Notes: generated by a model not told the origin, from the sequence alone. 64,000 nucleotides of DNA from JBMNFB01 sp050949085 (GCA_050949085.1 JBMNFB010000001.1:1116001-1180000); one strand, 5' to 3'. Counted from the first letter of the stretch, positions 51,414 through 61,749 are shown. A program made the numbers and translations.

Positions 51414-52694
51414 TCATCCGTGGCTGGCCGTTAGAGACAGCAATCGCTCCAGTCTCGGCTCTAGTAGCCTGGCCAGGGTCGCGAGCTCCGGATCCTCCGC
51501 CAGGTCAACCCGCAGGTTGCGGATGGTATGCGCCAGTGTGGCCTCATCCCAATAGGGCAGCCCCAGATCGCGCTGCTCACTGGCGGCGATGGCCAGAAAA
51601 CCGCTCAATCTCAGGCGATAATACACAGCCAGCCGCAGCACATCCCAGGCCAGCCGCTGTTTCTCGGCTGCAGAAATGTCGCGACGTTCCACATAGGCCC
51701 GCATCAGCTCGAACTCGCCCTCCGCCGACAGGCGCACGGCTGGATCGCAGATCAGTTCGATCAGATCCAGCGCGGACACATCCCGCACCACTCGGCCCCA
51801 GGTGGGACGCATAACCTGCCCTTCACCCAGAAAGTAGCCCCGCGGCGAGCTATCGATGAGGCGCAGGCCAATTTCGGCAGCGGCTGTCGTCAGCAGCGGC
51901 GTCAGAGCGTTGAGGATCTCCAGAATCCCGTCTGGGGTCAGCCGCATCCCAGCCTGCACCCAGGACTGCAGACACTCCCGCAGGCTCTCTTTGATCTGCT
52001 CTTCAGTGTGTCCGGCCCCGGGTGGGAACTCTTCCATCACCTGCCGACCCCAATCGTGGAATCGGGCCAGGTCTTCCACCAGGGGGGTCAACAGGGCCAG
52101 TTTTCCGGCCTCATCATGCTCCTGCAAAGCGTCATCCAGGCGCTGCGGCCCTACGGCGGTGGCAAAGGTAATCAGCCGCTTCTCGTCGTAAGCCAGCAGT
52201 CGCGGGAAGAGAGCATCCTGTTGATTCAGGAGCTCCAGTTGCCGGATCTCTGCGTCCAGAGCCTGGCGCTGCAGCGCCACCACCCGCTGCTCCTCGGTGA
52301 GGTCCTGATAGAGCTCCTTCTCAAAATTGGGCGCATAGCGGGATTGCAGGGCTGCCGTTGAGGTCGTGGGAAGCTGCTGACTCTCGCCGGGCTGCGCCTG
52401 TCTCTCTCGCTGCTGCTGAACACTCTCCAGGGGATAAAATACCTGAACCAGAGCCTCCTGCTGCGAGCCATCGCCAAACTCGGCCCGCAACTGATAGAAG
52501 ACTCGCTCATCGGCCTCAGCGGTCGGCAGGCTGACAGGCAACCGATCCAGCTCGACCCGGACTGGACCCTTCCCCTGACTATCCTGGAGATAACGCCCGA
52601 TGTAGCCACGGGTCAGGCGCAGGTCACCTGGCCGGCTGATTCGCCAGATCAGAATCAGGATAAAGGCGATGATCGCCACATAGATAATTGTCAT
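51414..52694 (-). CDS. membrane-anchored protein of unknown function
   Basis: The 426-residue protein has one N-terminal membrane helix (MTIIYVAIIAFILILIW) and a large cytoplasmic part. A segment around residues 160-330 (FPRLLAYDEKRLITF, ARFHDWG, LIDSSPRGYFLG, VVRDVSALDLIEL) looks like a degenerate protein-kinase/aminoglycoside-phosphotransferase fold, without a clear HxD...DFG catalytic pair. No family is recognised with confidence. The start has GGGGAGGGC upstream. It precedes the patatin gene by 72 bases in the same direction. Confidence 0.7.
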   Translation of the reverse strand: MTIIYVAIIAFILILIWRISRPGDLRLTRGYIGRYLQDSQGKGPVRVELDRLPVSLPTAEADERVFYQLRAEFGDGSQQEALVQVFYPLESVQQQRERQAQPGESQQLPTTSTAALQSRYAPNFEKELYQDLTEEQRVVALQRQALDAEIRQLELLNQQDALFPRLLAYDEKRLITFATAVGPQRLDDALQEHDEAGKLALLTPLVEDLARFHDWGRQVMEEFPPGAGHTEEQIKESLRECLQSWVQAGMRLTPDGILEILNALTPLLTTAAAEIGLRLIDSSPRGYFLGEGQVMRPTWGRVVRDVSALDLIELICDPAVRLSAEGEFELMRAYVERRDISAAEKQRLAWDVLRLAVYYRLRLSGFLAIAASEQRDLGLPYWDEATLAHTIRNLRVDLAEDPELATLARLLEPRLERLLSLTASHG

Positions 52695-52907
52695 TCGATG
52701 CCCTCCCCAAGCTGTAAGGACCAGTGACCAGCTGCACTCCTGATCCGAAATTCTGCCACGTATACATTATCAAATCCCATCACTAATCGCCAGGAAGACA
52801 GGCTGGTGAATGGTTCACTCTTACAGTCCGGCGGTTGATAGGAGATTCGCCTCCAGCGTCGAATTGGTAACAGCGGATGGTACATTCAGAACAGGGGTGG
52901 TTCACTG

Positions 52908-53621
52908 ATGAAGCTCAACTTTAGATCGCAGCCTTGTCTCAGTCGCACGCTGCTGCTACTCCTAATCTTAACTGCAGTGGTGTTGCCTATTACCGGCTGC
53001 CGCATCCAGCCGCCACCGGTTGAAGAACCGGACGATGAAACACCGCTGATCGATCTGAATGACCCATACCTGATTCTGGTCAACGCCCAGAATCCACTGC
53101 CGGAGGGCTTCAAACCGGAGCTAAAAACGGTGCAGGGAAACCTCCAGCTGGAGGTAACTGCCGCTGATGCCCTGCAGGAGATGATCGCCGCTGCCAAGGA
53201 GGTGGGCCTCAGCCTGCTGGTGGTCTCGGCCTATCGCTCTCCAGAACGGCAAGCGGTGCTCTATGAGAACAAGGTGCAGGAATGGATCGGCTACGGATAC
53301 TCGCGAGCCGCGGCCGAGGCCAAGGCGGCGACCATCGTGGCTCTGCCTGGCACCAGTGAGCACCACACCGGGCTGGCTGCCGACATCGTCACCCCCGACT
53401 ACCAGCGTCTGAACGCCGGATTTGCCGAGACGGCAGCCGCCAAATGGATGGCCAACTATGCGCATCGCTACGGCTTCATCCTCCGCTACCCCGAGGACAA
53501 GGAAGAAGTGACCGGTATCATTTTCGAACCCTGGCACTTCCGCTACGTCGGCAAGGAACACGCCAAGGCGATTCAGGAATCCGGACTCTCTCTCGAGGAG
53601 TATCTGGATCAGGGGAGGTGA
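52908..53621 (+). CDS. VanY-type D-alanyl-D-alanine carboxypeptidase lipoprotein
   Basis: The 237-residue protein has a lipoprotein signal (LLILTAVVLPITGC, lipobox ITGC). A Pro/Glu linker is followed by a VanY/LAS peptidase domain with zinc ligands in SEHHTGLAADI and the C-terminal EPWHFRYVG. It trims the terminal D-Ala of peptidoglycan stems at the outer face of the membrane. AGGGGTGG precedes the ATG. No vancomycin-resistance genes are near, so a housekeeping role is inferred. Confidence 0.93.
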   Translation: MKLNFRSQPCLSRTLLLLLILTAVVLPITGCRIQPPPVEEPDDETPLIDLNDPYLILVNAQNPLPEGFKPELKTVQGNLQLEVTAADALQEMIAAAKEVGLSLLVVSAYRSPERQAVLYENKVQEWIGYGYSRAAAEAKAATIVALPGTSEHHTGLAADIVTPDYQRLNAGFAETAAAKWMANYAHRYGFILRYPEDKEEVTGIIFEPWHFRYVGKEHAKAIQESGLSLEEYLDQGR

Positions 53622-53777
53622 GCTAGAGGAAGCAGGCCGCCGCTATGGATCATATTTGCCTGAGACTGATCGCTGCCTGCAAGGATGCCGGCACGGCAGC
53701 GCGAATATACGCTAGTAGGACCCCAGCAGGCGAGCCCCCCGGGCTTGCGATTACACACAGGAGGGGAAGGATGCATA

Positions 53778-54608
53778 TTGTCTACCAGGCTCCCCGAGCA
53801 GCCAACTCGTCAATGGCCCTTGTTCACCTTTGCCTACTGCAAGGATTTCACCGGCATGCTCGATGCCCTCAGTCAACTGGCCGCGGAGGAGAAATGGGAT
53901 TTCCGCGATCCTACTCCGGAGCAGCAGACCTACCGCCATCCGATACTCTATAACTACATACAGCACACCTTCAAGCGCTTGAGCGAGGAATATGACGCCA
54001 CCGATGATCCGGCTGTTAAAAATTCCAAGATTGCAATCAAGGGCGATAAGGCCTGCTTTAACACCGGGCTTTATACGTCCAACTACGAGCAGATCTTCGG
54101 TCTTTTCACCAAGAACCGCCGCGAAGATGCACAGCCATGGTATATGATCGGGTTTTTCCGCGAGAGCGATATCGAACTGAACAGCTTTGTGCCGCTGCCG
54201 ACCCGCGCCGAGTATTTCACGGACATATCGGACCTAATCTTCGACTATCGCCTAGAAATCCGCGTCAACTCCGATCACATCCTTAACGATCCCTCCAACC
54301 TGGCGCGCCTGCCCGAGATGTTCCGAGCGCCGGCACAGCGCGAGCTGTTGATCAACGTCTTTAACGGTGCAGTCAACGTGGCCAAAAAGAAGGTGGCGGC
54401 CAACTACCGCCTGGCCGTCCCCCAGTTTTACGAAGGGACTGTGCAGCTGCTGATCCCGCTCTGCCTGGCCGGGCAGCAGGTCGACGCGGCGCTGGTGATT
54501 TATCGGGAAGGCGAAATCTATCAGGGACGCACCTGTTTGACCATCGATATGGCATACAACAATGCCCGGTTGATTGCCAAGCCAGAGAGCAACTGGCTGC
54601 GGCTCTAG
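53778..54608 (+). CDS. DUF3825 domain protein
   Basis: The protein (276 aa from the TTG at 53778) contains FAYCKDFTGMLDALSQLAAE, LSEEYDATDD, ACFNTGLYTSNYEQIFGLF and LPTRAEYF, matching the DUF3825 pattern. It may bind nucleic acid or nucleotides; function unproven. AGGAGGGGAAGG lies just upstream of an out-of-frame ATG (53771) and 11 bases before the in-frame TTG. That leaves the start unusual; the frame is open further upstream without family similarity. Confidence 0.75.
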   Translation: MSTRLPEQPTRQWPLFTFAYCKDFTGMLDALSQLAAEEKWDFRDPTPEQQTYRHPILYNYIQHTFKRLSEEYDATDDPAVKNSKIAIKGDKACFNTGLYTSNYEQIFGLFTKNRREDAQPWYMIGFFRESDIELNSFVPLPTRAEYFTDISDLIFDYRLEIRVNSDHILNDPSNLARLPEMFRAPAQRELLINVFNGAVNVAKKKVAANYRLAVPQFYEGTVQLLIPLCLAGQQVDAALVIYREGEIYQGRTCLTIDMAYNNARLIAKPESNWLRL

Positions 54609-54620
54609 AACTGCAAGCAG

Positions 54621-54676
54621 AAGGCCTGCCGCACAGCGTTTCTCCCAGCGGAGACACTGTGCGGCAGGCCTTTTTT
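54621..54676 (+). terminator. strong intrinsic terminator
   Basis: Arms AAGGCCTGCCGCACAG and CTGTGCGGCAGGCCTT pair perfectly over 16 bp, with T-rich sequence after. It may also serve the convergent lplA gene. Confidence 0.92.
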
Positions 54677-54695
54677 CTCCAACGGTTTGCCTGCC

Positions 54696-55691
54696 TTACT
54701 CCACACCCAGCAGCAGTTCGACAAAGGTCTCCCGGCTCAGCTGTGGGAAGAACCAGGCAAAATCCAGGTTGTCTATGGCAGCGACCAGATCCTCCTCCCG
54801 ATAGCGCCTTCCCACCAGGCGTTCGGCCAGCTGCTCCATGTCGGCATGGCTGAAGAAGTCGCCGAAGATCTTGCAGTTGCGAATGATTCCTTCGCGAACG
54901 TTCAGCCGCACGTCCACCTCGCCGAAGCTATAGCGACGGCTGCGCTGCAGGTTGAACTCCGGCGCCTGCCCGTACGTCCATTCCCAGGTGGCATATTTCT
55001 CGGCCTGCAGTTGCCTGATAGCAGCAAGGTCGGCCTCACTGAGACGATACTCCTGCAGATCGCGGCCGAACTGGCGCACGGTAGCCGTCAGCAACGCCTG
55101 GCGGAAGTCAGCAAACGTTACATCCGGCGGCAGATGCTCCTTGATGTTGGTCACCCGGCTGCGCACAGATTTCACACCCTTGGACGCGATCTTCTGCGGC
55201 TTGACCTGCAGCGCCGCCGCCACCACCGCCAGATCGGAGTCAAACATGAGGGTGCCGTGGTGGAGCAGCCGATCGCGGTAGCGATACTCGGCATTGCCGG
55301 AGAACTTGCGGCCATCGATGAGAATATCGTTACGGCCGCTCTGCTCGGCTTTGACACCGAGGGAAACTAACGCGCTGATCACCGGCTGGGCAAAACGCTG
55401 AAAATCAAACCCCCGGCCCTGATCGTGAACCACATAGGTGAAGTTCAGATTGCCCAGATCGTGATAGACGGCCCCACCGCCAGTCAGACGGCGGACAACG
55501 GCTATGCCGTTCTCGCGCACATACGCGGTGTTAATCTCCTCCAGCGCGTTCTGATGACGGCCGACGATGATGGCCGGCCGATTCTGCCAGAGCAGGAAGC
55601 AATCGTCCTGCTCCGCCAGCTTGGTCAGCACATATTCCTCCTGGGCCATGTTGAAATATGGGTCATTGCTTTCGGTCAGGATATGGAGCAT
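54696..55691 (-). CDS. lplA: lipoate-protein ligase
   Basis: The 331-residue protein has the lipoate/biotin ligase motifs RRLTGGGAVYHDLGNLNF (with the RRxxGGG lipoyl-AMP loop), GRNDILIDGRKFSGNAEY and a C-terminal accessory domain (EWTYGQAPEFN). It attaches free lipoate to GcvH or E2 domains. Being last in the gcv operon, it probably charges GcvH. GAGGAGG precedes the ATG. Confidence 0.93.
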   Translation of the reverse strand: MLHILTESNDPYFNMAQEEYVLTKLAEQDDCFLLWQNRPAIIVGRHQNALEEINTAYVRENGIAVVRRLTGGGAVYHDLGNLNFTYVVHDQGRGFDFQRFAQPVISALVSLGVKAEQSGRNDILIDGRKFSGNAEYRYRDRLLHHGTLMFDSDLAVVAAALQVKPQKIASKGVKSVRSRVTNIKEHLPPDVTFADFRQALLTATVRQFGRDLQEYRLSEADLAAIRQLQAEKYATWEWTYGQAPEFNLQRSRRYSFGEVDVRLNVREGIIRNCKIFGDFFSHADMEQLAERLVGRRYREEDLVAAIDNLDFAWFFPQLSRETFVELLLGVE

Positions 55692-55806
55692 GGTCTGGTC
55701 CCTCCTCGCTGAACCCCTCTGCCAGAGCCACCCAGTTGTTGGTGTTTGTTCAGCGCAGTAAACGAAGCGGGGTGTACCCTGGCCTGGTCACAGGATCCTT
55801 TCGTCA

Positions 55807-57186
55807 TTAACGAGGCAGCAGGTGAATCGCCTGCCCCGCTACATCCAGCACCGCCTCATGCAGCGCTTCGCTCAGGGTGGGGTGGGCGTAGATCGTATCG
55901 ACCGCTTCCTCAATGGTCAGGCGCTGCTTAACCATCACTGCCGCCGTCTGAATCAGGTCAGAAGCACCAGGCCCGAGGATATGGACGCCGATGATGGTTC
56001 CCGCCTCGTCGGCCAGGACCTTCACCAGGCCATCCGGCTCGCCCATGGCCACTGCCTTGCTGTTGGCGGCAAACTGGCACTTGCCGACCCGATAGCTGAT
56101 TCCGGCCGCCTGCGCGGCCTCCTCGGAGAGACCCACCGTCGCGATCTCCGGGAAGGTAAAGATCACAGCCGGAACAGCATGGTAAGCGACCTCTGCCTGT
56201 AGCCCGGCCATCCGTTCCACAGCCACTCTGCCCTCCTCGCTGGCCACGTGAGCCAGCATCTGACGCCCGACCAGATCGCCGATGGCAAAAATGCCGGGAA
56301 CGCTGGTCTCGTAGTTCTCGTCCACCTGAACAAAGCCGCGCTCGTTCAGGGCAATATTGTGGCAGCTCAGGTTGACACAGCTGACGCAGGGGCGCCGCCC
56401 GGTGGCCATCAGGACCTGATCAGCAGCTACCGTCAGCTGACCCTTCCGGGTCTCCACCTGCAGGCGCAGCTCTCCATCCGTCTGGGCGATCTCCTGCACG
56501 GCAGCACCCAGCAGCACGTCGATCCCCTGCTTCCGCAGGTAGACGCGAAGCCGCCTGGAAATCTCCCGATCCACGGTATTGATCAGGTCGGGAAGATACT
56601 CGGCGACGGTTACTTCGCTGCCAAAGGAGCGGAAAATGCTGGCCAGCTCCAGGCCGATCACCCCGCCGCCGATGACGGCGAGGCGCCGCGGCAGCGTCTG
56701 CAGCCCGAGGATCTCGTCGCTGTCCAGAACTCCGGGCAGATCAGCGCCCGGGATGTTCAGGCGGCTGGAGATGGAACCAGTCGCCAGCAGGATCCGCCGT
56801 GTTTCTATCTGGGTGTTGCCGACGGCCACCCGGCCCGGTGCGAGGATCTGCCCGCTGCCGCGGATCACCTCGACGCCGTTGGCCTTCAGCAGCCCGGCCA
56901 CCCCGGTCACCAGTCCCTGCACAACCTGTTCCTTACGCCGATATGCCTGGGCCAGGTCAAAACTCGCCGGGCCCCCAGTGATGCCGAACTCGGCTGAGCG
57001 GCCAAGAAAGCGCAAGGCGGTGGCGTTCTGGTAATACGCCTTGGTGGGAATGCAGCCGCGGTTGAGACAGGTGCCACCCAGCTCATCCTTTTCCACCAGG
57101 GTCACCTGCATGCCCAACTGGGCAGCCCTGATGGCAGCTACATACCCTCCGGGGCCACCGCCGATGATCACAAGATCCTTAATCAT
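55807..57186 (-). CDS. lpdA: dihydrolipoyl dehydrogenase (L-protein)
   Basis: The 459-residue flavoprotein has IIGGGPGGYVAAIRAAQLG, the redox disulfide GGTCLNRGCIP (Cys40, Cys45), an NAD site (VIGGGVIGLELASIF) and the C-terminal HPTLSEALHE with the catalytic His-Glu. It reoxidises the lipoyl arm of GcvH. It starts 30 bases after the gcvPB stop, making it a dedicated L-protein of the glycine cleavage system. Confidence 0.95.
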   Translation of the reverse strand: MIKDLVIIGGGPGGYVAAIRAAQLGMQVTLVEKDELGGTCLNRGCIPTKAYYQNATALRFLGRSAEFGITGGPASFDLAQAYRRKEQVVQGLVTGVAGLLKANGVEVIRGSGQILAPGRVAVGNTQIETRRILLATGSISSRLNIPGADLPGVLDSDEILGLQTLPRRLAVIGGGVIGLELASIFRSFGSEVTVAEYLPDLINTVDREISRRLRVYLRKQGIDVLLGAAVQEIAQTDGELRLQVETRKGQLTVAADQVLMATGRRPCVSCVNLSCHNIALNERGFVQVDENYETSVPGIFAIGDLVGRQMLAHVASEEGRVAVERMAGLQAEVAYHAVPAVIFTFPEIATVGLSEEAAQAAGISYRVGKCQFAANSKAVAMGEPDGLVKVLADEAGTIIGVHILGPGASDLIQTAAVMVKQRLTIEEAVDTIYAHPTLSEALHEAVLDVAGQAIHLLPR

Positions 57187-57216
57187 CTATCTATCTCTCT
57201 TCCTCCGGTGGATCGC

Positions 57217-58671
57217 TCAGTCTTTGACGGAATAGCGCAAGATCGGTTTGCGTGCCGCAGAGACTTCGTCCACCCGCTTGATAACCGCCTGATGCGGAGC
57301 CTGCTGCACCAGGTCTGGCTGGGTCTTCGCTTCTTCGGCGATCTGCCGCATGGTGGCAGCAAATGCATCCAGCGTTTCCCTGCTCTCTGTTTCCGTCGGT
57401 TCGATCATCAGCGCTTCTTCAACGATCAAGGGGAAGTAGACCGTCGGTGGATGATAGCCGTAGTCCAGCAGTCGCTTGGCGATGGCCATCGTGTTCACGC
57501 CGTGCTCGTCCTTGAGGGAGCCCGGAGTAGCGATAAACTCGTGCTTACAGATCCGATCAAACGGGATATGGTACACGTCACGCAAAGCCATGCGCAGGTA
57601 GTTGGCATTCAACACCGCGTTCTCGCCGGCTTCGCGCAGGCCCTCCGCCCCCAGCGCCAGCAGGTAGGTGTAGGCACGCACAAGAACACCGAAGTTCCCG
57701 TAGAAAGCCATCACCGAGCCGATGGCGTGAGGATCGGCCGTCTCCAGGAAATAGCCCTCCTCGTTCTTGCCCACCAGCGGCGTCGGCAGATACTGCGCCA
57801 GGAAGCCCTTGACGCCGACCGGGCCACTGCCGGGACCGCCACCGCCGTGCGGCGTACCGAATGTCTTGTGCAGATTGAGATGCACGATGTCAAAGCCCAT
57901 ATCGCCGGGCCGGGCGACGCCGAGCATACCGTTCAGGTTTGCACCATCGTAGTAGAGCAGCCCGCCGCCGTCATGAACGATCTGGGCAATCTCCAGAATG
58001 TCCTCTTCAAACAGACCCAACGTATTGGGGTTGGTCAGCATGATCCCGGCCACTTCGTCGGACATGGCCGCCCGCAGCGCGTCCAGATCCACCAGGCCAC
58101 GCTCGTTGGAACGAACCTCCTGCACTGAGAAGCCGACAACGTTGGCGGTAGCGGGGTTAGTTCCGTGCGCCGAATCGGGCACCAGCATCTTCGTGCGCCG
58201 CAGATCGCCGCGCTGCTGGTGATATGCCTTGATGATCATGGCACCAGTCAGCTCGCCATGGGCGCCGGCTGCTGGTTGCAGCGTAAAGCGATCCATGCCG
58301 GTCACTGCGCAGAGGCGCTGCTCCAGATCATACATCAGCTCCAGAGCACCCTGCACCGTCTCCGTCGGCTGCAGCGGATGCACATGAGCAAAGCCCGGCA
58401 GGCGCGTCGCCCACTCGTTGATCTTGGGGTTGTACTTCATGGTACACGAGCCTAAGGGATAGAAGCCGGTATCGACGCCAAAGGCTTTGGTGGAAAGATC
58501 TGTGAAATGGCGGATAGCTTCGTTCTTTGGCAAGTCAGGCAATGCCGGTGGCTGCTGACGCACCAGATCCGCCGGCAGGCGCACCCCTACATCCGGAATA
58601 TCACGCGGGGGCAGGGTGAAGGTATTGCTGCCAGCAACACTCTTCTCAAAAGACAGTTGGCTCTTGCTCAT
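57217..58671 (-). CDS. gcvPB: glycine dehydrogenase (decarboxylating) subunit 2
   Basis: The 484-residue protein is the PLP-carrying half of the split P-protein, with [23 protein letters not shown] and the PLP lysine in [18 protein letters not shown]. It decarboxylates glycine and passes the aminomethyl group to GcvH. The ATG overlaps the gcvPA stop (TGATG), coupling their translation. Confidence 0.96.
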   Translation of the reverse strand: MSKSQLSFEKSVAGSNTFTLPPRDIPDVGVRLPADLVRQQPPALPDLPKNEAIRHFTDLSTKAFGVDTGFYPLGSCTMKYNPKINEWATRLPGFAHVHPLQPTETVQGALELMYDLEQRLCAVTGMDRFTLQPAAGAHGELTGAMIIKAYHQQRGDLRRTKMLVPDSAHGTNPATANVVGFSVQEVRSNERGLVDLDALRAAMSDEVAGIMLTNPNTLGLFEEDILEIAQIVHDGGGLLYYDGANLNGMLGVARPGDMGFDIVHLNLHKTFGTPHGGGGPGSGPVGVKGFLAQYLPTPLVGKNEEGYFLETADPHAIGSVMAFYGNFGVLVRAYTYLLALGAEGLREAGENAVLNANYLRMALRDVYHIPFDRICKHEFIATPGSLKDEHGVNTMAIAKRLLDYGYHPPTVYFPLIVEEALMIEPTETESRETLDAFAATMRQIAEEAKTQPDLVQQAPHQAVIKRVDEVSAARKPILRYSVKD

Positions 58672-59984
58672 CACATCTTCCCTCCCAACACGTTGACCAG
58701 CCGGTCGATCTCGTCCCTGGTGCGCTTCTCGGTGAAAGCCAGCAGCATGCCGTCAGCCAGCTCGTAGCCACCGATGATCCCCTTCTCCAGCAGGCGGCGG
58801 TTGGCGTCTGCCGGATCAGCCAGTGTTACTGCGAACTCCTTGAAGAACGGTTGCTCATATTTGAGCTTGACACCAACCCTGGCCAGCTCCTGCTGCGCGT
58901 AGACCGCCAGTTGATGCGAGCGCAGGGCGATCTCCTGCAGACCGCGGGGGCCTACCAGCGTCAGATAGATGGTCGCCGCCAGCGCATTCAGGGCCTGGTT
59001 GGAGCAAATGTTGGACGATGCCCGTTCCCGCCGGATGTGCTGCTCCCGCGCCTGCAACGTGAGGACAAAAGCGCGCTCGCCAGCTGCATCCACCGTCTCA
59101 CCCACGAGACGTCCCGGAATCCGGCGCATCAGCTTGTCGGTGCTGGCCAGGAAGCCCAGATAGGGGCCACCAAAACTGAGTGGCATACCCAGGGCCTGGC
59201 CTTCACCCACGACCAGATCGGCACCCAGTTCGCCTGGCGACGTCAAGAGCCCCAGAGCGATCGGGTCGACGACCATGATCAAGAGCCCCTTCTGCGCATG
59301 CACCGCATCAGCGATGGCTGGCACATTCTGCTCCACCACTCCGTAGAAGTTGGGGTACTGAACGACGACAGCCGCCGTGTCGCGGTCAATTGTCTCGATG
59401 AGAGTCTCGTCGATCTGTCCATTGGGGCAGGCCTGAACCTGCACGCTGTAATTGCCGCTGCGCGCATATGTCTCCAGCACGCGCCGGTAGGCCGGGTGCA
59501 GTGTCTCCGGTACGATCAGCTTTTGGCGGCGCGTAGCCGCCGCGGCCACGTTACAGGCTTCCGCCAGAGCGGTTGCCCCATCGTAGACCGAAGCATTGGA
59601 CACGTCCATATCGGTCAGGGTGCAGATCATGCTCTGATATTCATAGATGGACTGGAGAATGCCCTGACTGATTTCGGCCTGGTAGGGCGTATAAGCCGTA
59701 TAGAACTCGGAGCGCAACAGCAGCTGATCCACCGCCACCGGAATGTAGTGGTCATAGGCGCCTGCGCCCAGGAACGTAGGATAGTCGGCCACGGTCAGAT
59801 TCTTCCGGGCCAAACGCGTCAAATGGCGCTGCAACTCCAGCTCCGACATGCCCCGCGGCAGATCAAGCCCGGCGATGCGCAGGCTGGAGGGAATATCGGC
59901 AAAGAGAGCATCCACGCTATCGAGGCCCATCTGGCGCAGCATCTCCTCCCGCACTGGGGCGGGATTCGGCACATAGGATGTCAT
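58671..59984 (-). CDS. gcvPA: glycine dehydrogenase (decarboxylating) subunit 1
   Basis: The 437-residue protein is the N-terminal half of P-protein ([65 protein letters not shown]). Its last codons overlap gcvPB. The split form is typical of Firmicutes and archaea. GGAGGCGTGAG precedes the ATG. Confidence 0.96.
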   Translation of the reverse strand: MTSYVPNPAPVREEMLRQMGLDSVDALFADIPSSLRIAGLDLPRGMSELELQRHLTRLARKNLTVADYPTFLGAGAYDHYIPVAVDQLLLRSEFYTAYTPYQAEISQGILQSIYEYQSMICTLTDMDVSNASVYDGATALAEACNVAAAATRRQKLIVPETLHPAYRRVLETYARSGNYSVQVQACPNGQIDETLIETIDRDTAAVVVQYPNFYGVVEQNVPAIADAVHAQKGLLIMVVDPIALGLLTSPGELGADLVVGEGQALGMPLSFGGPYLGFLASTDKLMRRIPGRLVGETVDAAGERAFVLTLQAREQHIRRERASSNICSNQALNALAATIYLTLVGPRGLQEIALRSHQLAVYAQQELARVGVKLKYEQPFFKEFAVTLADPADANRRLLEKGIIGGYELADGMLLAFTEKRTRDEIDRLVNVLGGKM

Positions 59985-60011
59985 CTGCTCACGCCTCCTC
60001 TTCTAGTAAAC

Positions 60012-60392
60012 TTAGTTCTCGGTCACAAACTGCCGATACTCCTCGGCGCTCATCAGGTTTTTCAGTTCTTCTGGGTTCTGCATTTCGATCACGGCAATCC
60101 AGGCGTCGAAGGCAGCCCGGTTCATCTCTTCCGGATCGTCCTCCAGCGCAGTGTTTACTTCCACTACCCGCCCGCTGAGCGGCGCGTGAATGTCAGCGGC
60201 AGCCTTGACGGATTCCACGACCGCCAGGCGATCGTCCTGAGCGAATTCGGCATCCTCATCCGGCAGTTCCACGAAGACAATGTCGCCCAGTTCCTGCTGT
60301 GCGTAGTCGGTGATGCCCACATAGGCCTTTTCACCCTCAACTCTGACCCACTCATGCGTCCGGCTGTAATAGAGGTTTTCGCGTAGTTCCAT
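60012..60392 (-). CDS. gcvH: glycine cleavage system H protein
   Basis: The 126-residue protein is a lipoyl-domain fold with YYSRTHEWVRVEG, GDIVFVELP and the lipoylated Lys63 in VVESVKAAADIHAPLSG. It shuttles the aminomethyl arm between P-, T- and L-proteins. The start follows GAACGAAAGGGG. Normal length. Confidence 0.96.
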   Translation of the reverse strand: MELRENLYYSRTHEWVRVEGEKAYVGITDYAQQELGDIVFVELPDEDAEFAQDDRLAVVESVKAAADIHAPLSGRVVEVNTALEDDPEEMNRAAFDAWIAVIEMQNPEELKNLMSAEEYRQFVTEN

Positions 60393-60429
60393 TTTGATCC
60401 CCTTTCGTTCTCCTGAATTTTGCTTTGCT

Positions 60430-61527
60430 TTACTTTTTCCGACGGTAGGCCGGCTGATAGAATGCTCCCTTGGTCACCTGGGCTTCTACCTGCCTCCCGC
60501 GGATCACGACATCGACTGACTGCCCTGGCTGGGCATACTCGGCGGCGATCAGGGCCAGCGCCAGGTTCTTGCCTAGAGTTGGCGCAAAGGAGCCGGTAGT
60601 GACGTGCCCGATCTCCTGGCCATCCTTGGCCACTGGGTAGTGCGCGCGGGGAATGCCACGACCGACCATAACCAGTTCCACCTGCTTTCGCTCGAGTCCA
60701 GCTTCCTTCTGCTTCAGCAGCGCCTCTCGGCCAATAAAGTCGCCCTTGTTGAACTTGACGAAGAAGCCCAGGCCTGCCTCCAGCGGTGTGATATCCTCGG
60801 CGATCTCCTGCCCATAGAGCGGCAGCTTGGCCTCGAAACGCAGCGTATCCCGCGCCCCCAGCCCAATGGGCGCAACCTGCTCGCCGCCAGTGCTCAGGAT
60901 CTGATCCCAGACATGGGTGACATCCTCGGGCGAGAGGTAGATCTCAAAACCGTGCTCGCCCGTGTACCCGGTGCGCGAGACCAGCGCCGGGCGCCCTGCC
61001 ACCATGACGTCTGGATAGAACCGATACAGGCCAAGGGCCGCCAGATCCGCTTCAGTCAGCTGCTGCAGGATCGCTTCGGCCAACGGGCCCTGTAGCGCCA
61101 ACAGGGCGTAGCTGGCGGAAACGTTCTCGACGTTCACGTCGTCTGTCTGATGCTGTTTCACCCAGGCGAAATCCCGGTCTGTGTTGGATGCGTTGACGAC
61201 CAGTAAGAAGTGTTCCTCCGAATACTTGTAGACCAGGAGGTCATCAACTACTCCACCGTTCTCGTAGCACATCAGCGTGTAGGTGATCTGCCCCTCGGTC
61301 AGCTTGGAGATATCGCTGACGGTGACTCTCTGCAGCAATGCCTGTGCTCCCGCCCCGGTAACCAGGATCTCACCCATGTGAGACACGTCGAAAAGGCCGG
61401 CCTCAGTGCGTACCTTCTGGTGTTCCTGCTTGATCCCGGCAAACTCCACGGGCAGGGCCCAGCCGGCAAAGTCGACGATCTTCCCGCCAAGTTCCACATG
61501 GCGCTCATAGAGCGGCGTCTTCTTCAA
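60430..61527 (-). CDS. gcvT: aminomethyltransferase (T-protein)
   Basis: The 366-residue protein starts KKTPLYERHVELGGKIVDFA and has FDVSHMGEI, the folate-binding TGYTGEHGFEIY and GLGARDTLRFEA. It transfers the methylene group to tetrahydrofolate with release of ammonia. The start is a TTG at 61527 because AGGAGGG lies six bases upstream. The upstream frame stays open only because the 69-nt repeats have no stop, and should not be included. Confidence 0.95.
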   Translation of the reverse strand: MKKTPLYERHVELGGKIVDFAGWALPVEFAGIKQEHQKVRTEAGLFDVSHMGEILVTGAGAQALLQRVTVSDISKLTEGQITYTLMCYENGGVVDDLLVYKYSEEHFLLVVNASNTDRDFAWVKQHQTDDVNVENVSASYALLALQGPLAEAILQQLTEADLAALGLYRFYPDVMVAGRPALVSRTGYTGEHGFEIYLSPEDVTHVWDQILSTGGEQVAPIGLGARDTLRFEAKLPLYGQEIAEDITPLEAGLGFFVKFNKGDFIGREALLKQKEAGLERKQVELVMVGRGIPRAHYPVAKDGQEIGHVTTGSFAPTLGKNLALALIAAEYAQPGQSVDVVIRGRQVEAQVTKGAFYQPAYRRKK

Positions 61528-61546
61528 TCTGCTCCCTCCTAAGCAA

Positions 61547-61749
61547 GCAAGTCCGTCAGGACTTGCGATGTAATTGAGGCGATGTTTGCTCTGCAAACAT
61601 CGGTTGGCACTGAATTCAAGTCTCTTTGAGACTTGCGATCTTGATAAGGTGATGTCTGCTTGCAGACATCAGATGGAACCAAACTCAAGTCCCTTTGAGA
61701 CCTGCGTGTTGATAAAGTGGTGTTTGCTCTGCAAACATCGGGTGGTACT
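61547..61749 (-). repeat. three tandem 69-nt twin-hairpin repeats in the gcvT 5' UTR
   Basis: Units start at 61548, 61617 and 61686, an exact 69-nt period, with a truncated fourth after 61755. Each unit has hairpin 1 (GCAAGTCC/GGACTTGC, CAAGTCTC/GAGACTTG, then an imperfect version). A ~14-nt linker follows, then hairpin 2 (GATGTTTGC/GCAAACATC, GATGTCTGC/GCAGACATC, GGTGTTTGC/GCAAACATC) and a GGTTGGCAC-like tail. Base changes in one arm are matched in the other. The module recurs in MITE-like copies A and B. Confidence 0.88.

Noticed and set aside
53645..53953. 102-codon plus-strand frame overlapping the DUF3825 start
   Set aside because: It lacks conserved features and its best ribosome binding site would serve an internal ATG; kept only as part of the start-site question.
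61547..61749. CRISPR-like array
   Set aside because: Units are contiguous 69-nt repeats with no unique spacers and no cas genes nearby; each unit is itself two hairpins.
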